DNA from: an uncultured Saprospiraceae bacterium
GTDB lineage: Bacteria; Bacteroidota; Bacteroidia; Chitinophagales; Saprospiraceae
NCBI GenBank assembly: GCA_937951685.1
Contig: CALFBG010000371.1
Span: 1 to 32,219 of the forward strand
DNA: 32,219 nucleotides
Reading direction: 5' to 3'
Positions 23,372-31,820 of the stretch are shown in pieces (position 1 is the stretch's first letter; every line of letters starts with the position of its first letter). The notes under the pieces were generated by a model. The model was not told where the DNA came from, did not search any database, and saw only the letters and a list, made by a program, of their open reading frames with translations. The position numbers and the translations under genes were made by a program.

Positions 23372-24643
23372 ATGCCGAATCGAAAAATTAGTCCTAAAAT
23401 TAGCGAAGACTATCAAATCAGTCTAACTGCGCCTCAAGTTTTGACCTTAGATAATGGTATTCCGGTCTACGAAATTAGTATGGGGACGCAAGACGTCTTG
23501 AAAGTGGAACTTGTCTTTTTTGCGGGGCGACCTTACGAGCATAAAAAATTGGTAGGTCGTGCGACTACGGCGATGCTCAAAGAAGGAACGCAGCATACGA
23601 GTGCGGCAGATTTGGCTGAAAAAGTGGATTTTTACGGCGGTACGATTTCTACCCCCGTCAATTTGGATAGTATTAATGTTGTCTTGTATTGCTTGACCAA
23701 ACATTTTGGTTCGCTATTGCCATTATTTGCAGAAATGATTTATCAGCCGGCATTTTTGGAGTCGGAATTACGGAGTTACGTTAAAAATAACCAACAACGT
23801 GTGATCGTAGATTTGACCAAAAACGATGTGGTTGCGTACCGAAAAATAACGGAATTTATTTATGGTAAAGATCATCCTTATGGGTATAATAGTTTTCCTG
23901 AGACCTACGGCGATTTGGAGCGATCTGACTTAGAACAGCATCACAAGGACTATTTTACGAGTGATAACTGTAAGATTTTTCTGAGTGGAAGGAGCAATAG
24001 GGAAACCTTACCTTTGTTGAATCAATATTTTGGACAAGAAAAAAGCAAAAAAAAGACACCGCCGACGTATTTCGCTCCGAAGGTAGAACTCCCACAACGC
24101 GTTAATTTATCCTTACCGAACTCCTTGCAAACGGCGATTCGGGTTGGGCGTGGATTATTTGATAAAAAGCATCCTGACTTCAATGGATTTTATATGTTGA
24201 ATATGATTTTGGGTGGTTTTTTTGGCTCTCGGTTGATGACGAATATTCGGGAAGAAAAAGGATATACGTACAATATTTTTTCAATGGTGGATACGATGTC
24301 TAGAGATGGTTATTTCTACATTGGTACGGAAGTAGGGAATCAAGTTGTAGCGCCTACGATTAAGGAGATTTATGCAGAAATAGAGGAATTACAGCGGACG
24401 AAAGTATCGGCAGAAGAACTGAAGATGACCCGCAATTATGTGCTTGGAAATACGCTTACGATGCTCGATGGTGCGTTTAATACGATGGACTTGGTAAAGA
24501 CCTTAATTTTAGAAGATATTCCTTTGCAACAATTCGAAGCATTAATCCATACGGTGAAGCATATTGACGCAGCAACAATTCGAAACTTAGCTCAAAAATA
24601 CCTTAACCGAGAAGACTTATGGGAAGTTATCGTCGGACCCTAG
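23372..24643 (+). CDS. M16 (insulinase-fold) protein lacking the zinc motif
   Basis: 423 aa, no signal peptide. It has two M16 half-domains: the N-terminal one (about 25-190) with VLTLDNGIPVYEISMGTQDVLKVELVFFAGRPYEHKKLVGRATTAMLKEGT, and the C-terminal one (about 195-410) with FNGFYMLNMILGGFFGSRLMTNIREEKGYTYNIFS, which contains the Arg/Tyr substrate-binding pair of the family. The catalytic HxxEH is gone: the matching place reads Arg63-Ala-Thr-Thr66-Ala67. So this is the inactive type of M16 subunit, like the non-catalytic partner in two-subunit processing peptidases. In many Bacteroidota such a gene sits beside an active M16 gene; none is next to it here. Probably cytoplasmic or membrane-attached; the function is not known. 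Confidence 0.88.
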   Translation: MPNRKISPKISEDYQISLTAPQVLTLDNGIPVYEISMGTQDVLKVELVFFAGRPYEHKKLVGRATTAMLKEGTQHTSAADLAEKVDFYGGTISTPVNLDSINVVLYCLTKHFGSLLPLFAEMIYQPAFLESELRSYVKNNQQRVIVDLTKNDVVAYRKITEFIYGKDHPYGYNSFPETYGDLERSDLEQHHKDYFTSDNCKIFLSGRSNRETLPLLNQYFGQEKSKKKTPPTYFAPKVELPQRVNLSLPNSLQTAIRVGRGLFDKKHPDFNGFYMLNMILGGFFGSRLMTNIREEKGYTYNIFSMVDTMSRDGYFYIGTEVGNQVVAPTIKEIYAEIEELQRTKVSAEELKMTRNYVLGNTLTMLDGAFNTMDLVKTLILEDIPLQQFEALIHTVKHIDAATIRNLAQKYLNREDLWEVIVGP

Positions 24644-25223
24644 AAAGTAAAGCAATCCACTTAGCATTGAATAGCTGAACGATGGCGCATTGAGAAAAAA
24701 AGACCACCAAATATATTTGGTCTACGTAATTTTCAAGCAGTTGATTAACAGTTCGTTTAGCTTAAAGAACGACTTAAAATCTCAAAAAAGGAAGCGCTCA
24801 TTCTGATATTAGATACTTCCCTTGGATTTTTATTGAATGAATTAAAATTTTGTTTCCTTTTTACGTAAATTTTGTTTTCTTTTGTAGTTACTGGCAAACT
24901 TTTTTGAGACGAAGCGCTTGTCTACATTTTAAGAGTTGGACAAAAGTGAGGAAAATTGATTTTAAAAGCGGTAAAAAAAACGCAAATATAATCAATTACC
25001 AAAGAGGACATTTTAGCGAAATAAAAACTAAATCGGTCCTAATCAACCCCGCTGGATGAAGTTTCGAAGCAGTGCTAATTTTTTTTATAAAAAAACAGAC
25101 GAGCTAGATTTTACAAGGTTAAGTTGTTTAATAATTCGTAAAGATTATAGCGTTTTTAAACCATTTTGATATTCCTTCGTAAGAATTAAGCTTTCAAGAA
25201 GAGAAAAACACGATCACATATTA
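24644..25223. other. 580-base gap before mreB, no gene called
   Basis: Strongly AT-rich. Near the left end, ACCAAATATATTTGGT (24706-24721) is a perfect 16-base palindrome preceded by seven A, usable as a terminator for the M16-like gene or, on the minus strand, as one with a T-run. A reading frame of 69 codons (24850-25059) has a Phe-rich, low-complexity product and no relatives that I recognise, so I do not call it. The rest is probably the promoter and long leader of the mre operon; no clear TAnnTTTG/-33 pair was found. Confidence 0.6.
24706..24721. terminator. Palindromic hairpin after the M16-like gene
   Basis: ACCAAATATATTTGGT is self-complementary over 16 bases, and the flanking AGACC and GGTCT can extend an alternative stem. 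It starts 62 bases past the stop. The A-run on the left favours termination on the minus strand, where no upstream gene exists, so its role is uncertain. Confidence 0.4.
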
Positions 25224-26255
25224 ATGAGAATATTCAATTTTTTTACGCAGGATATCGCAATTGACCTTGGAACGGCTAATACGCTCATCATTCAAGATGG
25301 GAAAATTGTTGTGGATGAACCATCAATAATTGCTATTAACCGGAGAACGGGCGAAACCATCGCTGTAGGGACCAAAGCGATGCAGATGCATGAGAAAACA
25401 CATGAAAATATCAAAACTATTCGACCGCTGAAGGATGGTGTTATTGCCGATTTTCAGGCAGCAGAAAGTATGATTGAAGGTCTGATTAATATGGCAGTCA
25501 AACGAAAGAAGTTTTTCACCCACCTCAAAATGGTAATCTGTATTCCTTCTGGAATCACAGAAGTGGAAAAAAGAGCCGTTTTTGACTCTGCCGATCACGT
25601 AGATTCTAAAGAAACCTATTTAATTCACGAGCCCATGGCAGCTGCCTTAGGAATTGGTCTCGATGTAGAAGAGCCGATCGGGAATATGATTATTGATATT
25701 GGAGGTGGAACGACGGAAATTGCGGTCATCGCACTATCTGGAATCGTTTGCGACCAATCTATTCGTACCGCAGGAGATGAATTTACGGCGGATATCATGA
25801 ATTTTATGAAACGCCAGCATAATATTCTCATTGGAGAACGTACGGCAGAACAAATTAAAATTCACGTTGGATCCGCTTTAAGTGAATTAGAAAATCCGCC
25901 AGAAGAATTCGCCGTTAACGGACGAGACTTGATGACGGGCATTCCAAAGCAAATTACCATCGGTTACGCCGAAATCGCACATGCCTTAGATAAATCCATC
26001 TCAAAGATCGAAGATGCCATTTTGAAAGCATTGGAAACAACGCCACCAGAATTGGCTTCGGATATTTATAAAACGGGGCTTTACTTGACGGGCGGTGGTG
26101 CTTTACTTCGCGGTTTGGACAAACGAATTGCGCAAAAGACTAAACTTCCAGTACACATTGCCGAAGATCCATTGAGAGCGGTGGTGCGAGGCACAGGCAT
26201 TGCACTGCAAAATTCACATAAATTTACTTTCTTAATCGATCGGAAAAGTGTCTAA
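25224..26255 (+). CDS. mreB: Rod shape-determining protein MreB
   Basis: 343 aa, the usual length. A bacterial actin that forms filaments under the inner membrane and steers lateral wall synthesis by the elongasome. Seen: QDIAIDLGTANTLI (9-22), phosphate loop 1; MVICIPSGITEVEKRAV (103-119); LIHEPMAAALGIG (133-145); MIIDIGGGTTEIAVI (155-169), phosphate loop 2; SIRTAGDEFTADI (179-191); and YLTGGGALLRGLDKRI (287-302), the adenosine motif. The N-terminus MRIFNFFTQD is amphipathic/aromatic and can bind membrane. It is the first gene of mreB-mreC-mreD-PBP2. Confidence 0.97.
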   Translation: MRIFNFFTQDIAIDLGTANTLIIQDGKIVVDEPSIIAINRRTGETIAVGTKAMQMHEKTHENIKTIRPLKDGVIADFQAAESMIEGLINMAVKRKKFFTHLKMVICIPSGITEVEKRAVFDSADHVDSKETYLIHEPMAAALGIGLDVEEPIGNMIIDIGGGTTEIAVIALSGIVCDQSIRTAGDEFTADIMNFMKRQHNILIGERTAEQIKIHVGSALSELENPPEEFAVNGRDLMTGIPKQITIGYAEIAHALDKSISKIEDAILKALETTPPELASDIYKTGLYLTGGGALLRGLDKRIAQKTKLPVHIAEDPLRAVVRGTGIALQNSHKFTFLIDRKSV

Positions 26256-26270
26256 TCTAGTTGCTTTGTT

Positions 26271-26284
26271 CGCTCCGGCGAGCG
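26271..26284 (+). repeat. GC-rich hairpin between mreB and mreC
   Basis: CGCTC-CGGC-GAGCG, 15 bases after the mreB stop, in an otherwise AT-rich region. A related GC-rich stretch with GCGCT...AGCGC follows about 30 bases later. There is no T-run, so it looks more like an RNA-stability or attenuation element than a terminator. Confidence 0.45.
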
Positions 26285-26361
26285 TAAATGAAAATCTACA
26301 AAATGATCAAGCGCGCTCGGCAGATTCGCTCAGCGCATAATTTACACGACTAAGTCTACGC

Positions 26362-27192
26362 ATGCAAAATTTGATTCTACTTTTCATCAGGTATGGAGCT
26401 TTTATTCTTTTCCTGTTTCTGGAAGGTTTCTGTATGTATTTGATCGTTAAGAATAATAAAAAGCAAGCCAATATCTACTTTAGTTCCTCTAATTTTTTTA
26501 GTGGTGTTACCTACGACAAATACGCCGATGCGGTAGATTATTTTAACCTAAGAATGTACGCCGATAGCGTTGCCAACGAAAATGCTCGCCTTTATAGCTT
26601 GATCGATGAATCAAAATATACCGTTTCTAGTTGGAGAGACACAGGGAGAACGGAGAAATATCAACAACGATATACTTATATTCCCGCCAAGGTTATCAAT
26701 AGTTCTATTAATCGTTATAATAATTATTTGACACTCGATAAAGGCGCGACGCACGGAATTAAACCCGGCATGGGCGTAATCAGTAATTTGGGAATTGTAG
26801 GCATTGTGAAAAGTAGTTCCGATCATTTTTCTCAAGTCATGTCGATCTTACACAAACAAAGTTCGATCAGTGCTTCGATTCGAAGAAATAACTTTCATGG
26901 CTCACTCGTTTGGAAAGAAAGAAATCCTCGACACATTACACTAGAGCGCATTCCAAAGCACGCAGACATCATCGTAGGCGATACGATCGAAACGAGCGGC
27001 TACTCCACTAAGTTTCCAAAGGGATTATTAATCGGAGTTGTTGACACTTTTTGGACTGCTCCGGGGAGTAACTATTATACGGTTGACGTTTTACTAAAAA
27101 AAGATCTCAGTAACATCAAATATGTTTACGTCGTTGACGATTTGATGAGGGCCGAACAAAATAGCTTAGAAGAGGAGGTAGCAGATGAATAA
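26362..27192 (+). CDS. mreC: Rod shape-determining protein MreC
   Basis: 276 aa. One N-terminal membrane helix (about 10-29, RYGAFILFLFLEGFCMYLIV), a short coiled coil (about 55-80), and then the periplasmic beta-barrel core: YIPAKVINSSINRYNNYLTLDKGATHGIKPGMGVISNLGIVGIVKSSSDHFSQVMSILHKQSSISASI (110-177) is the hallmark MreC block, with PKGLLIGVVDTF near the end. It bridges the cytoplasmic MreB filament to PBP2 in the periplasm. It follows mreB by 106 bases and its last 8 bases overlap the mreD start, so the two are translationally coupled. Confidence 0.95.
   Translation: MQNLILLFIRYGAFILFLFLEGFCMYLIVKNNKKQANIYFSSSNFFSGVTYDKYADAVDYFNLRMYADSVANENARLYSLIDESKYTVSSWRDTGRTEKYQQRYTYIPAKVINSSINRYNNYLTLDKGATHGIKPGMGVISNLGIVGIVKSSSDHFSQVMSILHKQSSISASIRRNNFHGSLVWKERNPRHITLERIPKHADIIVGDTIETSGYSTKFPKGLLIGVVDTFWTAPGSNYYTVDVLLKKDLSNIKYVYVVDDLMRAEQNSLEEEVADE
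27173..27178 (+). promoter_or_regulatory. Shine-Dalgarno site for mreD inside mreC
   Basis: AGGAGG followed by T lies 6 bases before the mreD ATG at 27185, within the Glu-rich end of mreC. Strong Shine-Dalgarno sites are rare in Bacteroidota, so this may be real or may simply reflect the Glu codons. Confidence 0.4.
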
Positions 27193-27706
27193 TGTTATTT
27201 TTAGTAATGGTTTGCGGTTTGTCGTTTTAGTCTTTGTGCAAGTTTTATTGCTACAGCGGATCAGCCTCGGCGGAGAGAATTTCAATTACGTACAAGTTAT
27301 TCTTTATCCGATATTCTTACTCTTACTGCCCTTACGGATTCCCCACCCTTTGTTGGTGTTTTTTGGATTCTTAATCGGTATTAGCATTGACATCTTTTAC
27401 GATTCGATCGGCATACACGCCAGTGCCAGTGTTTTTACTGCTTATATTCGACCATATGTACTCGCATCTATCGCGCCGCGTGGAGGTTATAATTTGAACT
27501 ATAGTCCAAACAAGCATTATTTTGGTATCAATTGGTTTTTTATCTATGCTTGCATGATGATGTTTGCACATTTATTTTTTTACTTCTCCGTAGAGGCCTT
27601 TACATTTGTTTATATTGTTGATATCTTTATTAGTACTGTGGCCAGCTTTATCGTTTCTCTTGCACTTGTCATCATATACCAATACCTTTTCGATCCTAAA
27701 GATTAA
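27185..27706 (+). CDS. mreD: Rod shape-determining protein MreD
   Basis: 173 aa, almost wholly membrane: about five hydrophobic segments (for example 10-26, 35-55, 58-78, 108-128, 138-165). The family is poor in sharp motifs; the identification rests on size, topology, the segment FFGFLIGISIDIFYDSIGIHASASVFTAYIRPYVL (57-91), which resembles the MreD core GxxxDxxxxxxxG, and the place between mreC and the PBP2 gene. It is an inner-membrane partner of MreC in the elongasome. The start overlaps mreC by 8 bases. Confidence 0.9.
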   Translation: MNNVIFSNGLRFVVLVFVQVLLLQRISLGGENFNYVQVILYPIFLLLLPLRIPHPLLVFFGFLIGISIDIFYDSIGIHASASVFTAYIRPYVLASIAPRGGYNLNYSPNKHYFGINWFFIYACMMMFAHLFFYFSVEAFTFVYIVDIFISTVASFIVSLALVIIYQYLFDPKD

Positions 27707-27749
27707 ATTTGGGATGGAAATAATTTTCTAGCTTAAAAATTTTACTGCA

Positions 27750-29603
27750 TTGAAAGCAAACCTTCAACATAAGCAAAGGGTTATTCAGATTGTATTTATC
27801 GTCGCATCGGTACTGCTCTTGTTTAAAGCTTTTCAGCTGCAATTGTTGGATACTACTTTCCACGAACGCGCACAGGCTACCGCAGTAAATAAGCACGTGC
27901 TTTATCCTTCCCGTGGCTTGATTTATGATCGCAATCAAAAATTATTGGTGAATAATAATGCGATGTACGATCTGATGGTTACCTATAATCAGATTGATAA
28001 AAATATGGATACCTTGCGTTTTTGTAAATTACTCAATATTACGCGAGAAACTTTTGAAAAAAACCTCAACAAAGACTTCAGAAGAAACAATAGATTTTCC
28101 GTACGAAAACCTTTCGTTTTCCTAAAGAAAATATCAGCTGAAAATTATGCGAGTTTTCAAGAAAGCTTACACGAATTTCCTGGCTTTTTTGTGCAGGTTC
28201 GAAATGTACGGGGCTATCCCAGAAAAAATGCAGCACACGTTTTGGGTTACCTGAGTGAAGTCAACCAAAATCAAATCAACGCTTCTGAAAAAATATATGC
28301 ACGGGGAGATTATATTGGTGTAACTGGATTAGAGCACGAATATGAAAGTGAATTGCGGGGCAAAAAAGGCTTGAGTCTCGTGCTAAAAGATAATCACGGT
28401 AGAGTCGTTGGTCCTTATAAAGCAGGCGAATTAGATTCGGTTGCCATTTCTGGCAAAGATTTAATTAGTTCCTTAGATATTGAATTACAAAGTTACGGAG
28501 AAGAACTCTTGGTCAACAAAATCGGTAGCATCGTTGCCATCGAACCGAGCTCCGGAGAAATTCTAGCGATGATTAGTGCTCCGACTTACGATCCTAATTT
28601 ACTCAGTATTAATCGAAAACGGGGAGAAGCTTTTGATGCTTTATTAGGAGATAGCCTTAAGCCTTTCTTAGATCGTGCCGTCATGGCCAAGTATCCACCA
28701 GGGTCAATTTTCAAACCAATCTTATCTTTAATCTCTTTTGAAGAAGGCGTCAGTCATCCCAATCGATACATTAGTTGTAATGGTGGATATTATTACAAAG
28801 ATTTGCACGTCGGTTGTCACCCGCACGGTCCCGTGTACAATGTACAATCCGCCATTGAACATTCTTGCAATGCCTATTACTGCACGGTTTTACGAGATAT
28901 TGTAGATAAACATAGTTTCTATAAACCGCAAGAAGGTCTAGCGGATTTGGTTGCGCATCTCGAAGATTTTGGCTTGGGAAAACCATTAGGGGTAGATATT
29001 CCAAGTGAAGGAACGGGGAATATTCCCACGCCGGCTTATTATGATTACTTATACCCCCAAAAAGATGGTGGCTGGAAATCAACGACGATTATTTCTATCG
29101 GTATCGGTCAAGGAGAAATCGAAATGACAACGCTTCAGATGGCAAACCTTGCAGCGATTATTGCGAACCGAGGGAGTTATTACACACCACACTTAGTGAA
29201 GGGTTTTTTGAATGATGATGCAGAAATTCCAGTGCAGTATCGAACACTAAAACAGGTCAAAATTAATGCTGAACATTTTGGTCCGGTGATTGAAGGAATG
29301 GAGCGTGTCGTAAAATCTGGAACTGCACAGAATGCTAAAATTAAAGACATCACGATTTGTGGTAAAACGGGCACCTCCCAGAATCCACACGGAAAAGATC
29401 ACTCTGTATTTTTTGCTTTCGCACCTAAAGAAAATCCAAAAATTGCGATTGCCGTTTATGTAGAGCACGGCGTTTGGGGAGCTAGATACGGCGCTCCGAT
29501 TGCCAGCTTGATGATTGAAAAATATTTAAAAGGTGCTATTGATCCCTCTCGGAAATACTTGGAAGAACGAATGTTAAAAGCAGATTTAATTTCAGAACCT
29601 TAA
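27750..29603 (+). CDS. mrdA: Penicillin-binding protein 2 (elongation transpeptidase)
   Basis: 617 aa. A class B PBP that cross-links peptidoglycan during lateral growth. Seen: a single N-terminal membrane helix (9-28); RGLIYDRNQKLLVNN (55-69), the dimer/pedestal start; YVGxxGLE-type YIGVTGLEHEYESELRG (188-204); and the transpeptidase motifs S319-I-F-K322 (catalytic Ser in PPGSIFKP), SCN at 372-374 and K539-T-G-T. CNGGYYYKDLHVGCHPHG (343-360) fits the Cys/His region that binds zinc in E. coli PBP2. The start is the TTG at 27750: an in-frame TAG lies seven codons upstream, and the next in-frame ATG would remove the membrane helix. The gene is 43 bases after mreD. Confidence 0.95.
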   Translation: MKANLQHKQRVIQIVFIVASVLLLFKAFQLQLLDTTFHERAQATAVNKHVLYPSRGLIYDRNQKLLVNNNAMYDLMVTYNQIDKNMDTLRFCKLLNITRETFEKNLNKDFRRNNRFSVRKPFVFLKKISAENYASFQESLHEFPGFFVQVRNVRGYPRKNAAHVLGYLSEVNQNQINASEKIYARGDYIGVTGLEHEYESELRGKKGLSLVLKDNHGRVVGPYKAGELDSVAISGKDLISSLDIELQSYGEELLVNKIGSIVAIEPSSGEILAMISAPTYDPNLLSINRKRGEAFDALLGDSLKPFLDRAVMAKYPPGSIFKPILSLISFEEGVSHPNRYISCNGGYYYKDLHVGCHPHGPVYNVQSAIEHSCNAYYCTVLRDIVDKHSFYKPQEGLADLVAHLEDFGLGKPLGVDIPSEGTGNIPTPAYYDYLYPQKDGGWKSTTIISIGIGQGEIEMTTLQMANLAAIIANRGSYYTPHLVKGFLNDDAEIPVQYRTLKQVKINAEHFGPVIEGMERVVKSGTAQNAKIKDITICGKTGTSQNPHGKDHSVFFAFAPKENPKIAIAVYVEHGVWGARYGAPIASLMIEKYLKGAIDPSRKYLEERMLKADLISEP

Positions 29604-29614
29604 ACTTGGAGAGG

Positions 29615-30547
29615 ATGAAAAAATCAATCTTTTTACTAGGAAGTTTATTATTTTTGCTTAGTTGTTCGAAGACAAAAGAAGAGACTCCCCTGCCAGCTGA
29701 AGCGGCCCAACTTCAACTCCAATTTCAATTCCAAGAAAATCAAGTTCGGCTTGATAACGCAGGAGAAATGAGCACGATACCAACTGGACATGCAGCACAG
29801 ACACCAGACTTTCGGGCAATGAGTATTCATTTGGTTGAATTGGTTCCTGCGGCTACGACGGTCGTTGGTTCGGGGGCAATCGTTTACCAAGGAAAAGAAA
29901 TTAATCTCGGAGGAGAAACGGCAATTGATTTTGACGAAGCGCTGGTTGCTGACGAAGGACGTATTTTTAAAAACATTCCACTGCAAAATATTCCTGCGGG
30001 TCAGTACAAATTTATTCGAGTATCGGTATCGTACCAAAATTATGATATCCGGTTCAATCTAAATAACGTGCCCATCATAGGAAATTTGATAAACCAAAAA
30101 GGAAGCATCGCTTCTTTTTTAGGATTCAATACCTATCTTCGCACGGTTAGCGCAAACACAATGGACCTAGCCGTCAACGCTGCCCATCGACAAGGTTTTT
30201 GGGTATTTGAAACGCAACTTGAAACTCCCTTTGAAAGTTATGATCTGATTCAGTCGGGAATGGCACCCGCAGGTGCAACGACGGTTGTAAACCCGCTAGT
30301 TGGTATTAGTGATATTCCTGAAGGTTCGTGTTTGGTAACGGGGGAATTTGCTACTCCGCTCGTCATCTTGGAGCAAGCAAAAAAGGATCTAGTTTTAACA
30401 CTTTCATTTTCTATTAATCGCAGTTTTGAATGGGTGGATACGAATGATAATGGTGCCTTAGATTTTGATGTCACGACACCGAGCAACAATGAACCAATCG
30501 TAGATATGGGATTGAGGGGATTAATTCCGACTTGGGAAGAACAGTAG
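29615..30547 (+). CDS. Lipoprotein of unknown function with a Ca-loop-like motif
   Basis: 310 aa from the ATG at 29615 (GGAGAGG directly upstream); a TTG at 29606 is in frame but less likely. A lipobox LLSC gives lipidated Cys17. The mature part is beta-rich: LQLQFQFQENQVRLDNAG (33-50), MSIHLVELVP (69-78), YKFIRVSVSYQNYDIRF (131-147) and SFSINRSFEWVDTNDNGALDFD (264-285). DTNDNGALDFDV looks like a calcium-binding EF-hand/thrombospondin-type loop. The end, EPIVDMGLRGLIP, is tidy, so the gene is complete. I do not recognise a named family with certainty; a resemblance to MbnP-like Bacteroidota lipoproteins is possible. It follows the PBP2 gene by 11 bases and precedes the CapA-like gene by 27, thus is probably in one operon. 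Confidence 0.75.
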   Translation: MKKSIFLLGSLLFLLSCSKTKEETPLPAEAAQLQLQFQFQENQVRLDNAGEMSTIPTGHAAQTPDFRAMSIHLVELVPAATTVVGSGAIVYQGKEINLGGETAIDFDEALVADEGRIFKNIPLQNIPAGQYKFIRVSVSYQNYDIRFNLNNVPIIGNLINQKGSIASFLGFNTYLRTVSANTMDLAVNAAHRQGFWVFETQLETPFESYDLIQSGMAPAGATTVVNPLVGISDIPEGSCLVTGEFATPLVILEQAKKDLVLTLSFSINRSFEWVDTNDNGALDFDVTTPSNNEPIVDMGLRGLIPTWEEQ

Positions 30548-30574
30548 TTTTTTGAAAAATTAAACCACAGACCG

Positions 30575-31768
30575 ATGAGTAAGCATTTGTACAAAAAGTA
30601 TTTTTTTTTATGGCTAATGAGTTTGTCTAGCTTGACCGTGTTCGCTCAAGATACCATTCCGCAAAAGTTGAAATTATTATTTGTAGGAGATATCATGGGG
30701 CATAAGCCACAAATCAAATCGGCAGAAATTACACCCAATAAAATGTACGATTACTTGCCTTGTTTTCAGTACGTCCGACCGATTATTGAGCAGGCAGACT
30801 TTGCGGTAGGCAATTTAGAAGTAACCCTTCCGGGCAAAGCACCTTATCAAGGTTACCCAAGATTTAGAAGTCCTGATGAGCTTGCAGTTGCCTTACGCAA
30901 TTCAGGTTTTGATATGCTGGTAACGGCGAATAACCATTCTAATGATTCGGGCAAAAAAGGAGTTATTCACACCTTGGAGGTTTTGCAAGAAAATGGATTT
31001 TACCATACGGGAACCTTTAAAAATCAAGTTAATCGGGATTTGTATTATCCTCTAATTGTTTATCGAAATGGTTTTAAATTAGCATTTTTAAATTATACGT
31101 ACGATACGAATGGCTTGAAGACGCAAGCGCCCACGGTCGTTAATTTGATCGAACCCACACAGATTCAAAAAGATATTCAAGCTGCACAAAAAATGAAACC
31201 GGATGCGATTATCGTGCTCATGCATTGGGGACTAGAATATCGACTTAAGGAAAGTCCCGTGCAAAAAAAATTAGCCAAACAAATTTTTGCTTGGGGCGCA
31301 GACTTAGTTATTGGTAGTCATCCCCACGTTGTCGAACCGATAAGAACGATGCAAGTTCCTCAAAAAGATGGTAGCACAAAAGAAGTATTAGTTACCTATT
31401 CTTTAGGGAATTTTATTTCCAATCAAAATAAACCGAATACGGATGGCGGGCTTGTTTTTGAAATTTCTTTAGAGAAAGACCCGATAAGCAAAAAAGTAAA
31501 ATTGGGAGAACATCATTTTATTCCAATCTGGCGTTATATTCATAAAGATAAAGTGGGCAAAAGAACTTATCATGCACTACCAATTGCTGCCTTTGAGCAT
31601 GGTGATTATGATTTGGGAATGAGTGAGAAAGATAAAAAGGAAATGAAAAAATATGCGCAGCACGTAAGAAAATTGCTGGCGGAATCGGATAGTACCGAAA
31701 GAAAAATTACCTTGACGGAATTAAAATTGAGCAGCGCCACGCCGGTGCAAAAAACAGAAAGTAAATAG
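30575..31768 (+). CDS. CapA-family metallophosphoesterase-like protein
   Basis: 397 aa with a signal peptide (about 1-24, TVFAQ). It matches the CapA/PgsA group (PF09587), a calcineurin-like fold first linked to poly-gamma-glutamate capsule synthesis: LLFVGDIMGHKP (34-45, Asp39), AVGNLEVTLPGKAPYQGYPRFRSPDELAVALRNSGFDMLVTANNHSNDSGKKGVIHTLEVL (77-137) with N80-x-E82 and N120-H121, IIVLMHWGLEY (212-222) and GADLVIGSHPHVVEPI (241-256). The likely active-site Asp, Glu, Asn and His residues are all kept. The role in Bacteroidota is not settled; no pgsB/capB or pgsC/capC gene is nearby, so capsule synthesis is not implied. A surface or periplasmic phosphoesterase acting on envelope polymers fits its place after the PBP2 gene. 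Confidence 0.88.
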   Translation: MSKHLYKKYFFLWLMSLSSLTVFAQDTIPQKLKLLFVGDIMGHKPQIKSAEITPNKMYDYLPCFQYVRPIIEQADFAVGNLEVTLPGKAPYQGYPRFRSPDELAVALRNSGFDMLVTANNHSNDSGKKGVIHTLEVLQENGFYHTGTFKNQVNRDLYYPLIVYRNGFKLAFLNYTYDTNGLKTQAPTVVNLIEPTQIQKDIQAAQKMKPDAIIVLMHWGLEYRLKESPVQKKLAKQIFAWGADLVIGSHPHVVEPIRTMQVPQKDGSTKEVLVTYSLGNFISNQNKPNTDGGLVFEISLEKDPISKKVKLGEHHFIPIWRYIHKDKVGKRTYHALPIAAFEHGDYDLGMSEKDKKEMKKYAQHVRKLLAESDSTERKITLTELKLSSATPVQKTESK

Positions 31769-31820
31769 TATACGAAGTTTGAGCTAATTCGTAATATACA
31801 AGGATTATAAAATACCAGAC

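Noticed and set aside
24850-25059. A 69-codon open frame in the gap before mreB
   Set aside because: Phe-, Lys- and Asn-rich product typical of AT-rich non-coding DNA, no signal or domain, no start context; more likely a leader.
30575-31768. Capsule (poly-gamma-glutamate) locus
   Set aside because: Only the CapA-like gene is present; no CapB/CapC ligase or export genes are near, so the family name does not imply capsule synthesis.
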